Assembly (NCBI RefSeq): GCF_905220365.1
Contig: NC_061127.1
Location: 9,610,001-9,674,000 of the forward strand
From: Vanessa cardui
Lineage: Eukaryota; Arthropoda; Insecta; Lepidoptera; Nymphalidae
Reading direction: 5' to 3'
DNA: 64,000 nt
Shown: piece after piece, positions 51,201-60,290 of the stretch
Position numbering within the stretch: the first letter of the stretch is position 1
How the letters are laid out: each line of letters begins with the position of its first letter
The notes under the pieces: generated by a model
Told to the model about the DNA's origin: nothing
The model's input: only the letters and a program-made list of their open reading frames with translations
Database searches by the model: none
Program-made: the position numbers and the translations under genes

Positions 51201-54200
51201 TTTTCTATGTTGTCTTGGGTCTGGGTGTTTGTGGTACCGTCGTTACTTCTGATTTTCCATAACACAAGTGCATTAGCTACTTACATTGGGATCAGAGTAA
51301 TGTATGTGACATTGTCTCATATTTATTTATAATTATTTAATAGTTTCGCGAATGCTCGTTGAGGCACATAAACATGGGGCTCTCAAGTTAAACGTAAATA
51401 TTTTTAATTTTGTCTCGCTTGCAAAATAATGAATAATTTTAGCAATATTATTCAACGTTTTCCTGGTATTGCTGCCTTGCATTTCTTATTATATTTTTTT
51501 CCTTTATAGCATTGAATGCTGCAAGTTTATGATTAACTAATAAAACAAAATAACAATTTAAATCATTGTAATTTGTGTTATTATCGACTTCAACTATCGT
51601 CGATTTAATCTTTTCCCCTAACAATACTTAGTTTTATGTGATGTAATATTTGATTTGCAGCAAGATAAAACTTTTTTAACGCCGAATTTAAGTGAAATCG
51701 CTCTTATGGTTATTGGCGCGATTACCCAACAAGGAAGTTATACTGAACTTAAAGGTACTCTTTTTCATTAGTGACATGATTTTATCTTTGATTAAAACTA
51801 TTCATTTAAATACCTATTGAGCTAAATTTATATATTTTTACATAAGGCATTTTCGTAATAATGAAATAAAGCCAATGATACAAAATGTACTATCACTGCA
51901 AATTATAAAACAAATTCTGTCTATATGTTAGCGATAAATTCCAAAACTACTCGCGGATTTTCATGTGGTTTTCACTAATAGACACGATAAGGAAGATAGA
52001 TATATGATTTATTAATTTATATTTAATTAATTCATTATTTTTGTGTAAATAATTTGAAATAGAACGACAATTTTTAAACATGTCGGAAATGCAAAAAAAT
52101 ATATAAACAAAAATATTTAAAAAAACACATAAGTCTACCCGTGCGAAGCCAGTACGGGCCGCTAGCTATATAATATATTGTTTTACAGGTACTCTGGGAC
52201 GGGTTGTGATGTTTCTAATGTTCTTAGCATTTCTTTTCTTATATACGTCGTATTCAGCAAATATTGTGGCTCTCCTCCAATCCAGTTCTAATCAGATAAA
52301 CACATTGGCTGATTTATTGAACTCCAAACTGGAATTGGGAGCTGAAGAAACTCCGTATAACAGACACCACTTTTTAGTAAGCATTTCTTTATTATTCTTA
52401 ATACCTTCAATATAAATAAATTCGTTTGATGATTCACCACATCCAGCGCCGTGAATACATATGTATTTAGTAAAATGTTATTTAATATTACAAAAATACA
52501 CTCTAATTTTATTATATGTATCGATATAGAAGTATCTGATACTATGATATCTGCTAATACAAATAATCTTTGTTTTTATTTTGTGAAACGTAACTCAACA
52601 CATTATGTGGATACTATTTTTATTCTTTCCAAACCCTTTTAGGCGGCAACTGACCCAATTAAGAAAGCCATTTACGAAAAGAAAATCGCACCTCGCGGAT
52701 ACAAGCCAAATTTTATGAGCTTGGAAGAAGGAGTGAGAAGACTGCAAAAGGTTAACAACGTTCGTTATTAATAGTTTATGGAATTACGCAAAACATTGTA
52801 ATAATGGAGGAAATGTGCAATTATTTTATCTTTCAAATTATCAAATTATTATTTTTACAAAACATTGAAGATTCCAATTATTTTTAATAAATAATTACGC
52901 TATTAAAATCAGATAGATATGAGATAAGATAAGAAAATATATAGCTTATTTGTAAATAAAACTATATTGTGTCTATTTAGTTAATATTAGATCTAAACCA
53001 TTCAATTATTGAACATTAAAGTATTCGTAGGGCTTTGTGATAGTCTGATAACCCATCAAATTTTCTGTCGCCATACAGTAATACCCAGTATTATTGCATT
53101 CCGGTTTGAAGGATGAGTGAGCTAGCATAACTACAGGCACAAGGGACATCAAGTTCCTAAAGTTGGTGGCGCGTTGGCGATGCAAGGAATGTTTGAATGT
53201 TAATTTCGTACAAATAGTAATCAATATTGTATTTAAAAAAATAGTAACTACAGGAAAAAGGAACATAACATCTTAATTTCCAAGGTTGCTATATTAACCA
53301 TTCGTTATATTGGCGATGGCAGGAAAAGTTAATATTTCTTCACCGCCCGCGCCATTCCATGGTTGGTGACCAAAACTATTCGAAGCTATAAGTTAATTTA
53401 AAATGTATTTGACATTCATATTACCAACCTTATGTTCATAAAATTTATATCAATTGTAGAAACCGTTTGCATTCAATATGTTCCTTGGCGGTGGATACAA
53501 ATTAGTAGAGAAATACTTCCTAGAGCACGAGAAATGTGATCTACAAGAGATAGAGTATATCGAAGAAAATAAACCGTGGCTAGCTTGTCGCAAGAACTCT
53601 CCATTAAAGGAAATGTACAAAATTGGGTAATAAATACTGTTTACTATTTTACCTAGTATTGTTATGTAGTTAAGATTTCTATATTTTCTTTTTTAGACGT
53701 CGTTTAAAAAAAAAAAAAACAAAACAAAATTGAAAACATACGAACCTGTAAAGAAAATCCTATGAATACTCTCAGTAATTGCGAAATTAGTAAATATTCA
53801 GCGAATTGCTATTTAAAATTTAAAGGAAATCCTTATGTTTATATTTTAAAATTTAACTTCGCCTAAAGTAAAGTAAAGTAACAGCCTGTACATTTCCCAC
53901 TGCTGAGATAAGGCCTCCTCATCCATTAAGGAGAGGATTTGGAACATATTTCACCACGCTGTTCCAATGCGGGTTGAATTAGTAGAATTTCGATGAAATT
54001 AGACACATGCGTGTTTCCTCGCGATGTTTTCCTTCCAGCTCCAGCTCAAGAATTAACTTAACCTTATTTATTTATTTTTTTAATACAGATTTATCATTTA
54101 CAGACTATTTAGAAACCAAGAGCACGGTTTAAATTCTCGAGCAAATCTACTAATCTACGCAAAAAAACCGGCTTGCATTGTTCATGGTGGTACATTTGAT

Positions 54201-54323
54201 TCCGTTAATATGACAGACTTTTACCCAGCTCTGTTGATGCTTGCTTATGGAATGATACTGGCTGTTATCCTTTTGCTCCTCGAAATGTTTCACTGGAGAA
54301 AATATCGCGTCACAAATACCTAG
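40060..54323 (+). CDS. IR75: Ionotropic receptor, IR75 type (IR-B)
   Basis: Tandem paralogue of IR-A, same orientation. Eleven exons: 40060-40201, 40549-40706, 41188-41353, 44595-44790, 45531-45703, 46191-46426, 51661-51754, 52189-52376, 52643-52750, 53460-53626, 54104-54323. The phases join into 615 residues. Exons 1, 5, 8, 9 and 10 have exactly the IR-A lengths and every intron phase agrees. Signal peptide MIQYVFLLISCLNAQA. S1 lobe with FITKQRL (R288) and KFVFRQPSLSYENN; TM1 in exon 6; TM3 with SYSANIVALL (exon 8); S2 lobe with T443 in GAEET; TM4 about 583-605. Where IR-A has FAFHME, this protein has FAFNMF: F495 replaces the acidic ligand contact. The exon 5 donor is GTCATT, a weak match. 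Introns 3 and 6 are swollen by transposons. AATAAA at 54551 may end the transcript. Intact, so presumably functional. Confidence 0.88.
41807..43436. mobile_element. TIR element with 132-bp arms, split by a LINE
   Basis: Left arm 41807-41938 (ATAAAATTTTAACAAAAAGA onward, through ACCGACTTCAAAC and GCACTAAAAAG). The right arm is its reverse complement in two pieces, 42180-42257 and 43381-43436. The gap is filled by the LINE fragment at 42279-43380 with its A/T tail. The interior is about 240 bp without coding capacity, so this is a non-autonomous element. It lies in IR-B intron 3. Confidence 0.85.
42279..43380 (-). mobile_element. 5'-truncated jockey-like LINE inserted in a TIR arm
   Basis: About 1.1 kb, nearly identical to 49884-50983 of the full-length LINE in inverse orientation. 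It encodes the second half of the RT (MADRSIKVVVDGACSD, CYADDSTVDT) and the C-terminal region. Differences include an extra G near 42436, which shifts frame after LSPAVFP, plus a few substitutions such as Ser to Asn and Asn to Lys. The A-rich tail lies at 42251-42278. Confidence 0.92.
43600..44560. repeat. Composite of non-autonomous elements in IR-B intron 3
   Basis: 43680-43980 parallels 21740-22020 (ACATAGTATAAAACAAAGTC, CTACGCAACGGATTTTGATG). A Helitron-like 3' end, GAAGTCGGGGCGGGTTGCTAG followed by T, stands near 44030-44050. 44300-44550 repeats the AGTTATGAGGTAACAAAC and CCTCCTCCTTTTTGAAGTCG module. It ends about 45 bp before exon 4. Confidence 0.6.
45172..45374 (+). repeat. Dispersed repeat family R5 in IR-B intron 4
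   Basis: GTCGCCAGCGGCTTCGCTAG, CATCAAAATCAGTTCAACGA, GTCGTGAAAGAGCGTCAGAC, GAGTTACTTTCACATTTATA. Confidence 0.65.
47150..47425 (-). repeat. tRNA-like SINE remnant in IR-B intron 6
   Basis: Ends with TTTTAATCTACGATC-like and GGACTCATAATCACATC, ATAACCACTAGTCCAACGA. Read in reverse this resembles a tRNA head with anticodon arm and A box. The body is diverged. Confidence 0.45.
47632..51017 (+). mobile_element. Full-length jockey-like LINE in IR-B intron 6
   Basis: A GC-rich element inside AT-rich intron DNA: 5' UTR about 180 bp, one ORF, a short 3' UTR ending CACCTATGCCAT, and a poly(A) tail of about 25 bases from 50983. AACAGAT occurs at 47625-47631 and at 51020-51026 and may be the target duplication, though TC lies between tail and repeat. 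Same transcriptional orientation as IR-B. Confidence 0.9.
47814..50936 (+). CDS. LINE endonuclease-reverse transcriptase, intact
   Basis: A 1040-codon open reading frame that copies and integrates the element by target-primed reverse transcription. An AP-type endonuclease occupies about residues 70-295: FLTETQ (E104), ILGDFNAHH (D211, N213) and GSSDHCLI (D285, H286). The reverse transcriptase runs from about 560, with SNYRPIAITSLLSK, AASLDIAKAFDRVWHK, NAGVPQGCVLSP and YADD (745-748). The C-terminal part contains HMEYCSHLWAGAP and RIQRRAARVID. The start is uncertain: the first ATG pair is at 47814, and a short Ser/Gly/Pro-rich leader precedes the endonuclease. No separate ORF1 (gag-like) frame is present before it, so the copy may be slightly truncated at the 5' end or belong to a single-ORF lineage. 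No stop, frameshift or missing catalytic residue is visible. Clade assignment (jockey/CR1 group) is by motif recognition only. Confidence 0.92.
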   Translation: MMVVQNLVKLPQEGTISDSGGESLSGHPCSGRTPPEQGCPGCPPNSGGGNFALATVRGKRSRHHKATPTTLAVDFCNIRGLNSNLNAVHYHLETAKPALLFLTETQISSPADTTFLSYPGYKLEHSFIPRAGVCVYVRDDICSRRLGSLEGQDLSIIWLRVDCDDHPRIYACLYRSHSGNAETDRLVEHVQMATDSVLQQIPSAEIIILGDFNAHHAEWLGSRTTDHAGRSVLDFALAYDLTQLVNSPTRIPDVEDHTPSLLDLLLTSHPDGYQVIVDPPLGSSDHCLIRSTVPVVRYSRPRFVGCRRVWHYKSADWDGMRSFFASYPWGQICFSPDDPNAAADSVADVVLQGMELFIPYSAVPIGGKSQPWFGRFCKTASRRKWERYQTWANASASRDVNTSAFKKEYNSASRSLKNVIARAKTEYIGRIGERLVRLPSGTRAFWSLAKAVLGNFCQPSFPSLHRDGESLAHTAKEKADLLGSLFASNSTLDDQGKSPPTIPRCDTTMPEVKFRQSAVRKALLSLDIHKSSGPDGIPPIVLRTCAPELAPVLTRLFRQSYTLGVVPNSWKTALVHPIPKKGNRSDPSNYRPIAITSLLSKIMESLINCQLLRYLEENQLISDRQYGFRRGRSAGDLLVYLTHRWAEAVESKGEALAASLDIAKAFDRVWHKALLSKLPSYGLPGKLCNWITSFLADRSIKVVVDGACSDLKFVNAGVPQGCVLSPTLFLLHINDLLQIGNIHCYADDSTVDTLYTGRANISRENVEENRNKLVSEIESSLNEVSNWGRLNLVHFNPKKTQVCALTAKKTPFVVSPRFENIPIAATGSIGILGVDISSLVQFRGQLEGKAKLASKKLGVLSKARQYFTSAHRLKLYKAQIRPHMEYCSHLWAGAPQYQLLPFDRIQRRAARVIDDQALSDLLDPLALRRDVGSLCIFYRIFHGECSEELFGLIPAAEFHLRTSRQNSNFHPHHLDVRKSTTARFLRHFLPRTTTLWNQLSPAVFPNRYDMGTFKKRAYSFLKGRQRTCKPPGVADVHGRW
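51125..51345 (+). repeat. tRNA-derived SINE family R3 in IR-B intron 6
   Basis: Starts with ACGCCACTCCGAGGTCCTGG and the B box GGGTTCGATTCCC, then TGTTGTCTTGGGTCTGGGTG, TGGTACCGTCGTTACTTCTG, TTACATTGGGATCAGAGTAA. The A-box end is missing. Confidence 0.7.
51920..52167 (+). mobile_element. Non-autonomous Helitron-like element in IR-B intron 7
   Basis: Has ACTACTCGCGGATTTTCATG, CACTAATAGACACGATAAGG, and the 3' end CCCGTGCGAAGCCAGTACGG followed by GCCGCTAG. This is the usual lepidopteran Helitron terminus with a GC hairpin. The CTAG end is about 21 bp before exon 8. Confidence 0.65.
53026..53345 (-). repeat. Dispersed repeat family R2 in IR-B intron 9
   Basis: Reverse copy with GTAGGGCTTTGTGATAG, ATTCCGGTTTGAAGGATGAG, CAGGCACAAGGGACATC, AGTTGGTGGCGCGTTGGCG. 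It is followed by a second, partial reverse copy (CATCTTAATTTCCAAGGTTG). Confidence 0.7.
53874..54045 (-). mobile_element. tRNA-derived SINE, head lost, in IR-B intron 10
   Basis: AACAGCCTGTACATTTCCCA, CACGCTGTTCCAATGCGGGT, GACACATGCGTGTTTCCTCG: the 3' half of the SINE family at 27266 and 28937. The tRNA-like head is absent. Confidence 0.8.
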
Positions 54324-54550
54324 GAATCATAACTTTTTACTCACAGTAGAGTAGAATACTCACAATACGTACTGTATTCCGGCGGCCTTCCGTCCGGCGG
54401 TTAAATACAAGCGTTTCTTAACTTAGCTATTAAGGTAATTGTTTCATGAGTAAGAAAAATCTATACTGCACATATTATTAAAGTAACTGTAGTACAATAT
54501 ATTCTATATAATTTTAATGTTAAAGTATGCATCAAAACTTGTTTTTTTTT

Positions 54551-54556
54551 TAATAA
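54551..54556 (+). terminator. Candidate poly(A) signal of IR-B
   Basis: AATAAA 228 bp after the IR-B stop codon, followed by T/G-rich sequence. Confidence 0.4.
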
Positions 54557-55342
54557 AGTTGTCAATATCTTTCTTTTGTTTTAAAAGAGTCGCATTCCCG
54601 GTTTTGGTTATTTTTTTTTCTTTTTTTTTCCTTTTTTTAATTAAGTGTAATATAAATCAGCATAGCGCTGAGTTTTTTATGCTTATTCTTAAAATATGAA
54701 TGTTTATCTGTTTAATTGAGAAACGAAATTTAATTCTAAGATATGAAATATATTTTCTTAGTGCGATTATTATTAAATAAAGCAGATCGACTACATGAGC
54801 TGAGGTATAATATTCAGGTAAGTACGTTAAGTCTGTAGTAAAAGCTGTTTATAAGAGATGTAATCAGTGCAGTAACATGTGTGGTCTCGCTGCAGCCAAG
54901 CAGTCTGTAATCAAGAGGGACCTTTCACATAAACAAGATTTTTTTTATTTAATATGAACTTTATTTAAATAAAAATAGTGTTTTTAAATTCAGTTTAAAC
55001 TTAAATTGTACTTAATATGGTGTATATATATCTATAGCTATAAAGATTGTTTGTAGCCGTACAAAGTTAGATTACACGTATAAAACAAAATAAATAATTC
55101 ACATACATGTACCATAATAACACGTTTTTTTTTTAAATATACAATATTAATACTGTACAAATTGTTAAAGTATTAAATATTGTTTCTTATATAATAGTAG
55201 TCTAAGACTTATTTCAAGAAAAAAAAAAATTCATTGAAATCATAATACATAAGCGTACGTGTAATTAAAAACAAATATTTTTCTCGTGTGAATTCTAATT
55301 GAACCTACAAGTAAATAAATCGAGAAAGCTATATTGATCCAG

Positions 55343-55496
55343 GTTGTATGGAAACCGCTCAGTAATTCCGTTAGCAAGACGTCGGGCGGTAATTGCTTGG
55401 CAATCGATTACTCACAGCAGATGGACGGCAGTGAAATGGCTATTAAGATAAACACCGGCCAGTGCCCTGGAGACTGCGAGTGGATCACGGGAATCG
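55343..55496 (+). CDS. Candidate orphan exon with cysteines, unidentified
   Basis: An island of balanced base composition, 154 bp, between GATCCAG and G/GTACAAGT. It has one open frame: VVWKPLSNSVSKTSGGNC, LAIDYSQQMDGSEMAIK, INTGQCPGDCEWITGI. The other frames on both strands are closed or lack a codon-like pattern. Three cysteines suggest a secreted or surface protein. I do not recognise the family. It lies between IR-B and the Ly6 gene, with no evident partner exons in the AT-rich DNA around it. Confidence 0.4.
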
Positions 55497-56935
55497 GTAC
55501 AAGTTCGAAATTTAAATTTTAAAATTTTAATTAAACCAATCACAATGCCGAATTTTCCTATAATTTTGAATGTTACCAGATTCATTAATAACAATCAAAA
55601 TAAAAAATATTTATGTAATTTTTTATATTATTAATTTAAATCGTTACCGGCTAAGTTATTCAGTAGTCAATAAACAAGCGAGCTCAACCCACCTTACCAT
55701 ATTTCCGTATTCTTGTTAATTGTTATTGAAATCAATATATCACTCTATGATATTTATTTATCCACAGATGTTGAATTATTATAATTAATTATCTGTGATT
55801 ATTAATTTGAAATTCTATAAAATAACGAATTGAAAGAAAATGTAATGAAGAATTCTACTCTTATTATTATTTTTTATCCTTTCATTTATTATGATTGTGT
55901 CTGCAAATGTTGCCACAGATAAAAAAAAAATACATCCCTATGTTTTACTTAAACTTTTTAGTAAAATACTTGTTTTTCGCTACACGATTATTATAATTGC
56001 TATATAACCTATACACCTTTTAACATGTAATTATCACGTAGGAGCAAATCAGCACTACATACTGAATAATAAATCTAAATAATTACCGTATAGGTAATTT
56101 ATAAGAGTCGAGAAAGCTGTAATAGAAAACGTGCTTACATATGATAATTATTATTCCCTCTAGTATAATAGCCGTAGAGATATAATGAAGAAAAAATATG
56201 AAACAACCCAGGAGTCGATATACGCGCATTTTGACAACAAAAATGAATATGTATAACAATAAATTAAATCAGTTAAATCTAAAAAGAAAAAGAAAACAAG
56301 TAGTTCATACACAGCCTTAATGTGCGTTTATTAAAATCTTTCTACACCTTACAAAAAATAGAAACTGTATTTGTGGACTACCAGATATTAATCAGTACTA
56401 AGACCAGTTAAAGTTGGGACACTTCGATATCTCAAGAAGTTTTTTTCAATGAACGTTTTACCATATCGAAGTAAAGTAATCGTCGTCATCTAAAAGAGGT
56501 TTAAAGCTAAGTTCCACAATTTGTCAGAATGGTTTGATGGATTCATTTATCTACTCAACTCACATTTACTTAACAAGCATCAGATTTTAATTTCAAAATA
56601 AGATCATTTTATTTCAGTGATACATGGATATGAACGAGTAACTTCAATTAATTTCGCATTGTTACGCATGTTTTACCCAATGTGATGCTCTGGGCACTAT
56701 CGGCTTCCTCTCTGCACTATACACTTCATAAAATATACTTATTTCTTTTACTAAAATATAACAGTTAGTTACAAAACCAACATTGATTTCATTTCTTCAT
56801 ATAATAAAATTCCGTAGATCTATTAAACTACGAATTTTGATGCAGTTTTCTTCAGTCAACAGAGATTCTATAGGTACATGATATTGATACCGCTCGTTTA
56901 GTTTATTTTAGTTTATTTTGGTTATTTTCACAGTA

Positions 56936-57623
56936 TTATGTCATATGGCATATTACTTTGGGGTAACGCTGCAGATATTGAATCTGTCTTTATTTTACAA
57001 AAGAGAGCAATTCGGTTTATTTATAATCTTGGAGCTAGAGACTCTCTTCGGGATGTTTTTAACAGAGTAGGAATACTTACTGTTGCGTCGCAATATATTT
57101 ACAACAATATCATGTATATTCACAGTAACATTGATCACTTTGATAAAATCAGTGATAATCATTGTATATGCACTAGAAGTAAGGATAAACTTATAACGCC
57201 AAGTTTCCGACTCCGCAAAGTCAATGGATCCTTCTTGGGGCAAGGTATCCGTTTCTATAATAAAATTCCGCAGAAATTTTTAACTTTGCCGTTTAGTAAA
57301 TTCAAATCGTTTGTTAAAAATACATTGGTAGAAAAAGCATACTATTCGATACAAGATTTTGTAGATGATAAAAAAGCGTGGAGTTAATACCTGTTGACTT
57401 CCAAGCAGGATACATTAATTGAAATAATTGTATTTAATTAACATGACGCTGTATTTTTTAAATGTTAAAAAAGAGTAACTACTGAGTTTCTTGCCGGTTC
57501 TTCTCGGTAGAATCTACTTTCCGAACCGGTGGTAGCTTCACTTAATTGTAAAATGACGATTCAAAAGTGCTTATAAAAGCCTACTTGAATAAAGTTTATT
57601 TTGATTTTGATTTTTTGATTTTT
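56936..57623 (+). mobile_element. 3' end of a CR1/jockey-like LINE
   Basis: An open 149-codon piece of the RT C-terminus: MSYGILLWGNAADIESVFIL, QKRAIRFIYNLGARDSLRD, GILTVASQYIYNN, GQGIRFYNKIPQ. The 3' end has CCGAACCGGTGGTAGCTTCA and a TTTTGATTTTGA tail. It is 5'-truncated and better preserved than the IR-A intron copy. Confidence 0.88.
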
Positions 57624-57959
57624 ACATGTGTACTTTACTAGAGAAACGCCGAAAATATTGACGTAGACGAAAAAAAACAATTGAATTCATTTTAATTAAT
57701 TTACTTAAATCTACAAGTTATATATAAATTCTTATTGTATCCATGTAAAACAGGGACGTGAAGCTAGTTTATAATAAATAAAAGATTAGAACAATCGAGG
57801 TCTTTTGTCGGTTCTGTGATTTCATGACGTTTATTAATCATTAACGCAAAACAATAATTTGAATCGATAAGATATGGATTTCAATGATAGATAGGTACTC
57901 AGATAATGAATTTGAGGGAAGCATTTACTTTCTGTGATAGCTTACGTTGAGTGCGTATA

Positions 57960-59692
57960 ATGATGTATACAAAATTATTTTTGCTCGTATTTATCTGTGC
58001 CCTAGGGAAGACTGTGGGTTAGTCATTATTTTAATTATATGCTCAGTATTTTTACCTTGAAATTTTTAATGATTCCATAATATAACTTAAATTCACTCTT
58101 GTTTTGGTCTTTATCTTCAAAATAATTTCACTGGAATTGTGACATCAAACCATTTTCATTGTATTGTCATTTTCATAAAAGTGGCTGTTACATTAGGTTA
58201 TACGGAGTAATGAGGAACGTTTTGTAAGGAAGGTCTTGGGCATGAACGTTGATGGATATAAAAAAAGGGAAGACCAATGAAACGATGGATGGATTGTGTA
58301 AAAGATGATATGGCTGGAAAGAATGTTACTTGTGGGATGACGTCAAAAGGAAGTATGGAAGAAGACACATGTTGCGCCGACCCCAAGTAAATTGGGACAA
58401 GGGCAGGAGGATGACGATATCATAAAATTTCAACATAATAATGACTCTTCTATTAAAAATTTAAATCTCAAACAAAGCAATAATTACTAAATTGTATTGT
58501 GACAAAAAAATATTACAAATACAATGTTTATAATATCATTTTAAATTTGTCCAGAATCTTTGCGATGCTACTCGTGTGGTTTCTCTTCGGTTGACACCAA
58601 CAGAGCTTGTCTCACTATAAGCAATTCTACGACCAGAGTGGAATGCAGTATGACGTATTGCACCATTATGCGTCAAGAGCTTCGAGTAAGTTTTTTTTTT
58701 AATTAATTTAACAGTACGATGGTGATAAGAGATACAGTTTAGCTGCATTCTAAATCATATGAGTTGCTTCTTAAGTGACTTAAAGTGCATTTTGGATCAA
58801 GTCGGTTAAGCTTTTATTCTTAAATCAAACCTCTCGCAGAAAATAGTCTTTCTAAGCCTTGTGAAATGATTGAGTATCGTTTAGCAATCTTACTTTAAAT
58901 GGGGAATGGATTTTAAACTGTGGCAACCATTTAAAATGTTAAACGAATATGAGATATTTAATACTTAAAATGTTTTTAACTTCATTGTTTTTATTTTCTA
59001 AACGATAAAATACACTCAAAGGTACTAGATTCATGACATTATTTTTCGTTAACACATAAATCTTTCTTTATTTTCCGATTTTATGATTAATCGGTATCCA
59101 ACTATTTGCGGCATTTCTGGTTATTATGGTAATTGACAAAACAAAAAGTTCAAGCATTATCTCAAAGGTATTTTCAAAACATACATATAAATAAATTATG
59201 TTTTAGGACCCTGCAGGCGAGATAGTTAGTTTTTTACGAGGATGCGAGGGATCGCCAGACTTTTTAAATCATGAAGTGTCAGATTCAAATTTTCGAACTT
59301 ATTACCGGGCCTGTACTAGCGACCTCTGTAACATCGGTAAGTTACACACTATTTTAGTGAAAATGTTACCTAAATTAAAATACACAAAATACCAACATTA
59401 ATTTTATAATCATTTATAAATTGTTATTATAATATTTTTATAACTACAGATAAAAAATAGAATACTGCCAACAAAATATTTATCAATGTTCTTACAACGC
59501 GGTTAATTAATATATGTGAATAAAGAAATGGATGATTTTTATAATTTGTATATATTATTTAATCATTACATTACTATTATACTTACCACCTTTTATAATT
59601 TTTCAGGTGATGGAATACAACCCGTAGGGGATGGAAATTTGTCTCCTTATCCAATGTACAACGGTACAAACTTGCTTGTACCTGGAACGTGA
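57960..59692 (+). CDS. Ly6/three-finger surface protein
   Basis: Small secreted or membrane-tethered protein of the Ly6/uPAR superfamily. In insects these act at cell junctions and in ion-channel and receptor regulation; the exact role here is unknown. Exons: 57960-58017, 58555-58685, 59207-59336, 59607-59692; phases 1, 0, 1; 134 residues as drawn. Exon 1 is a signal peptide (MMYTKLFLLVFICALG). Exon 2 has the Ly6 opener LRCYSC, then RACLT, VECSMTYC. Exon 3 ends RACTSDLCN, the typical closing CxxxxCN box. Eight cysteines, two fewer than the classical ten. Two adjacent ATGs open the gene. The end is uncertain: the frame stops at NLLVPGT-TGA, yet AC/GTGAGA there is also a good donor, and family members usually finish with a GPI-anchor signal. 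An RTE fragment sits in intron 1. Confidence 0.8.
58198..58420 (+). mobile_element. 3' end of an RTE-clade LINE
   Basis: Encodes the RTE C-terminus NEERFVRKVLGMNVDGYKK, then after a frame change GRPMKRWMDCVKDDMAGK, and TCCADPK-stop, a hallmark of these elements. The tail is GGAGGATGACGAT. It lies in Ly6 intron 1. Confidence 0.85.
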
Positions 59693-59929
59693 GATTTTAA
59701 TTTAAAAAAAAATCACTGCTATTATTGTATTTTAAGTATAAAGTTTATTAATCTATATTTTCCAAACGATAACCAATTTGTTATTTTACAAATATTATTA
59801 AAAACTGTATTACCGTTTCCAACATTGACTGACTATTGAATTTCATCTAGAAATGTTTTTATATAGCTACATTATTTTTTCATTAGTATAATATACCATT
59901 TAAAACTATGAATAATTTACTTTATTTCT

Positions 59930-60010
59930 ATGAAAATTAAACAAGTGCTACTATTTATATGTTTAACTGTTGGTTGTTTTATTTTATCGTTTCTACTGTT
60001 TCCGTGGTAA
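59930..60010 (+). other. Short hydrophobic frame, possible GPI signal or signal peptide
   Basis: ATG at 59930 opens MKIKQVLLFICLTVGC, then FILSFLLFPW and TAA. The hydrophobic run ends at the stop, as a GPI-attachment signal would; it could equally be a signal peptide with a donor at TG/GTAACA. AAG/TGCTAC at 59945 is a possible acceptor. Joining it to the Ly6 donor at AC/GTGAGA would use a different frame. Confidence 0.3.
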
Positions 60011-60290
60011 CAAATCTAATACAAACTGTTTTATAATGTATTCGAGTGGCCGAATCACAAACGCAAAATTTTATATAAACTTTATGAAACTAATAACTTT
60101 TTTGTGTTTATTAAATAAAAAAGTTTTTTGAACGTATTTTTCTTCAGCAAAATTTGATTTTATATTTATTGACATTAGTATTGAAAATGACATAATGACA
60201 CAAATATGTTGTTATAGGTTATGTTGTCTATATTTAGTAAAAATGTAATTAGTAACTTAAATTGGTTGTTAAAGTGGTTTTAAACCAAAC

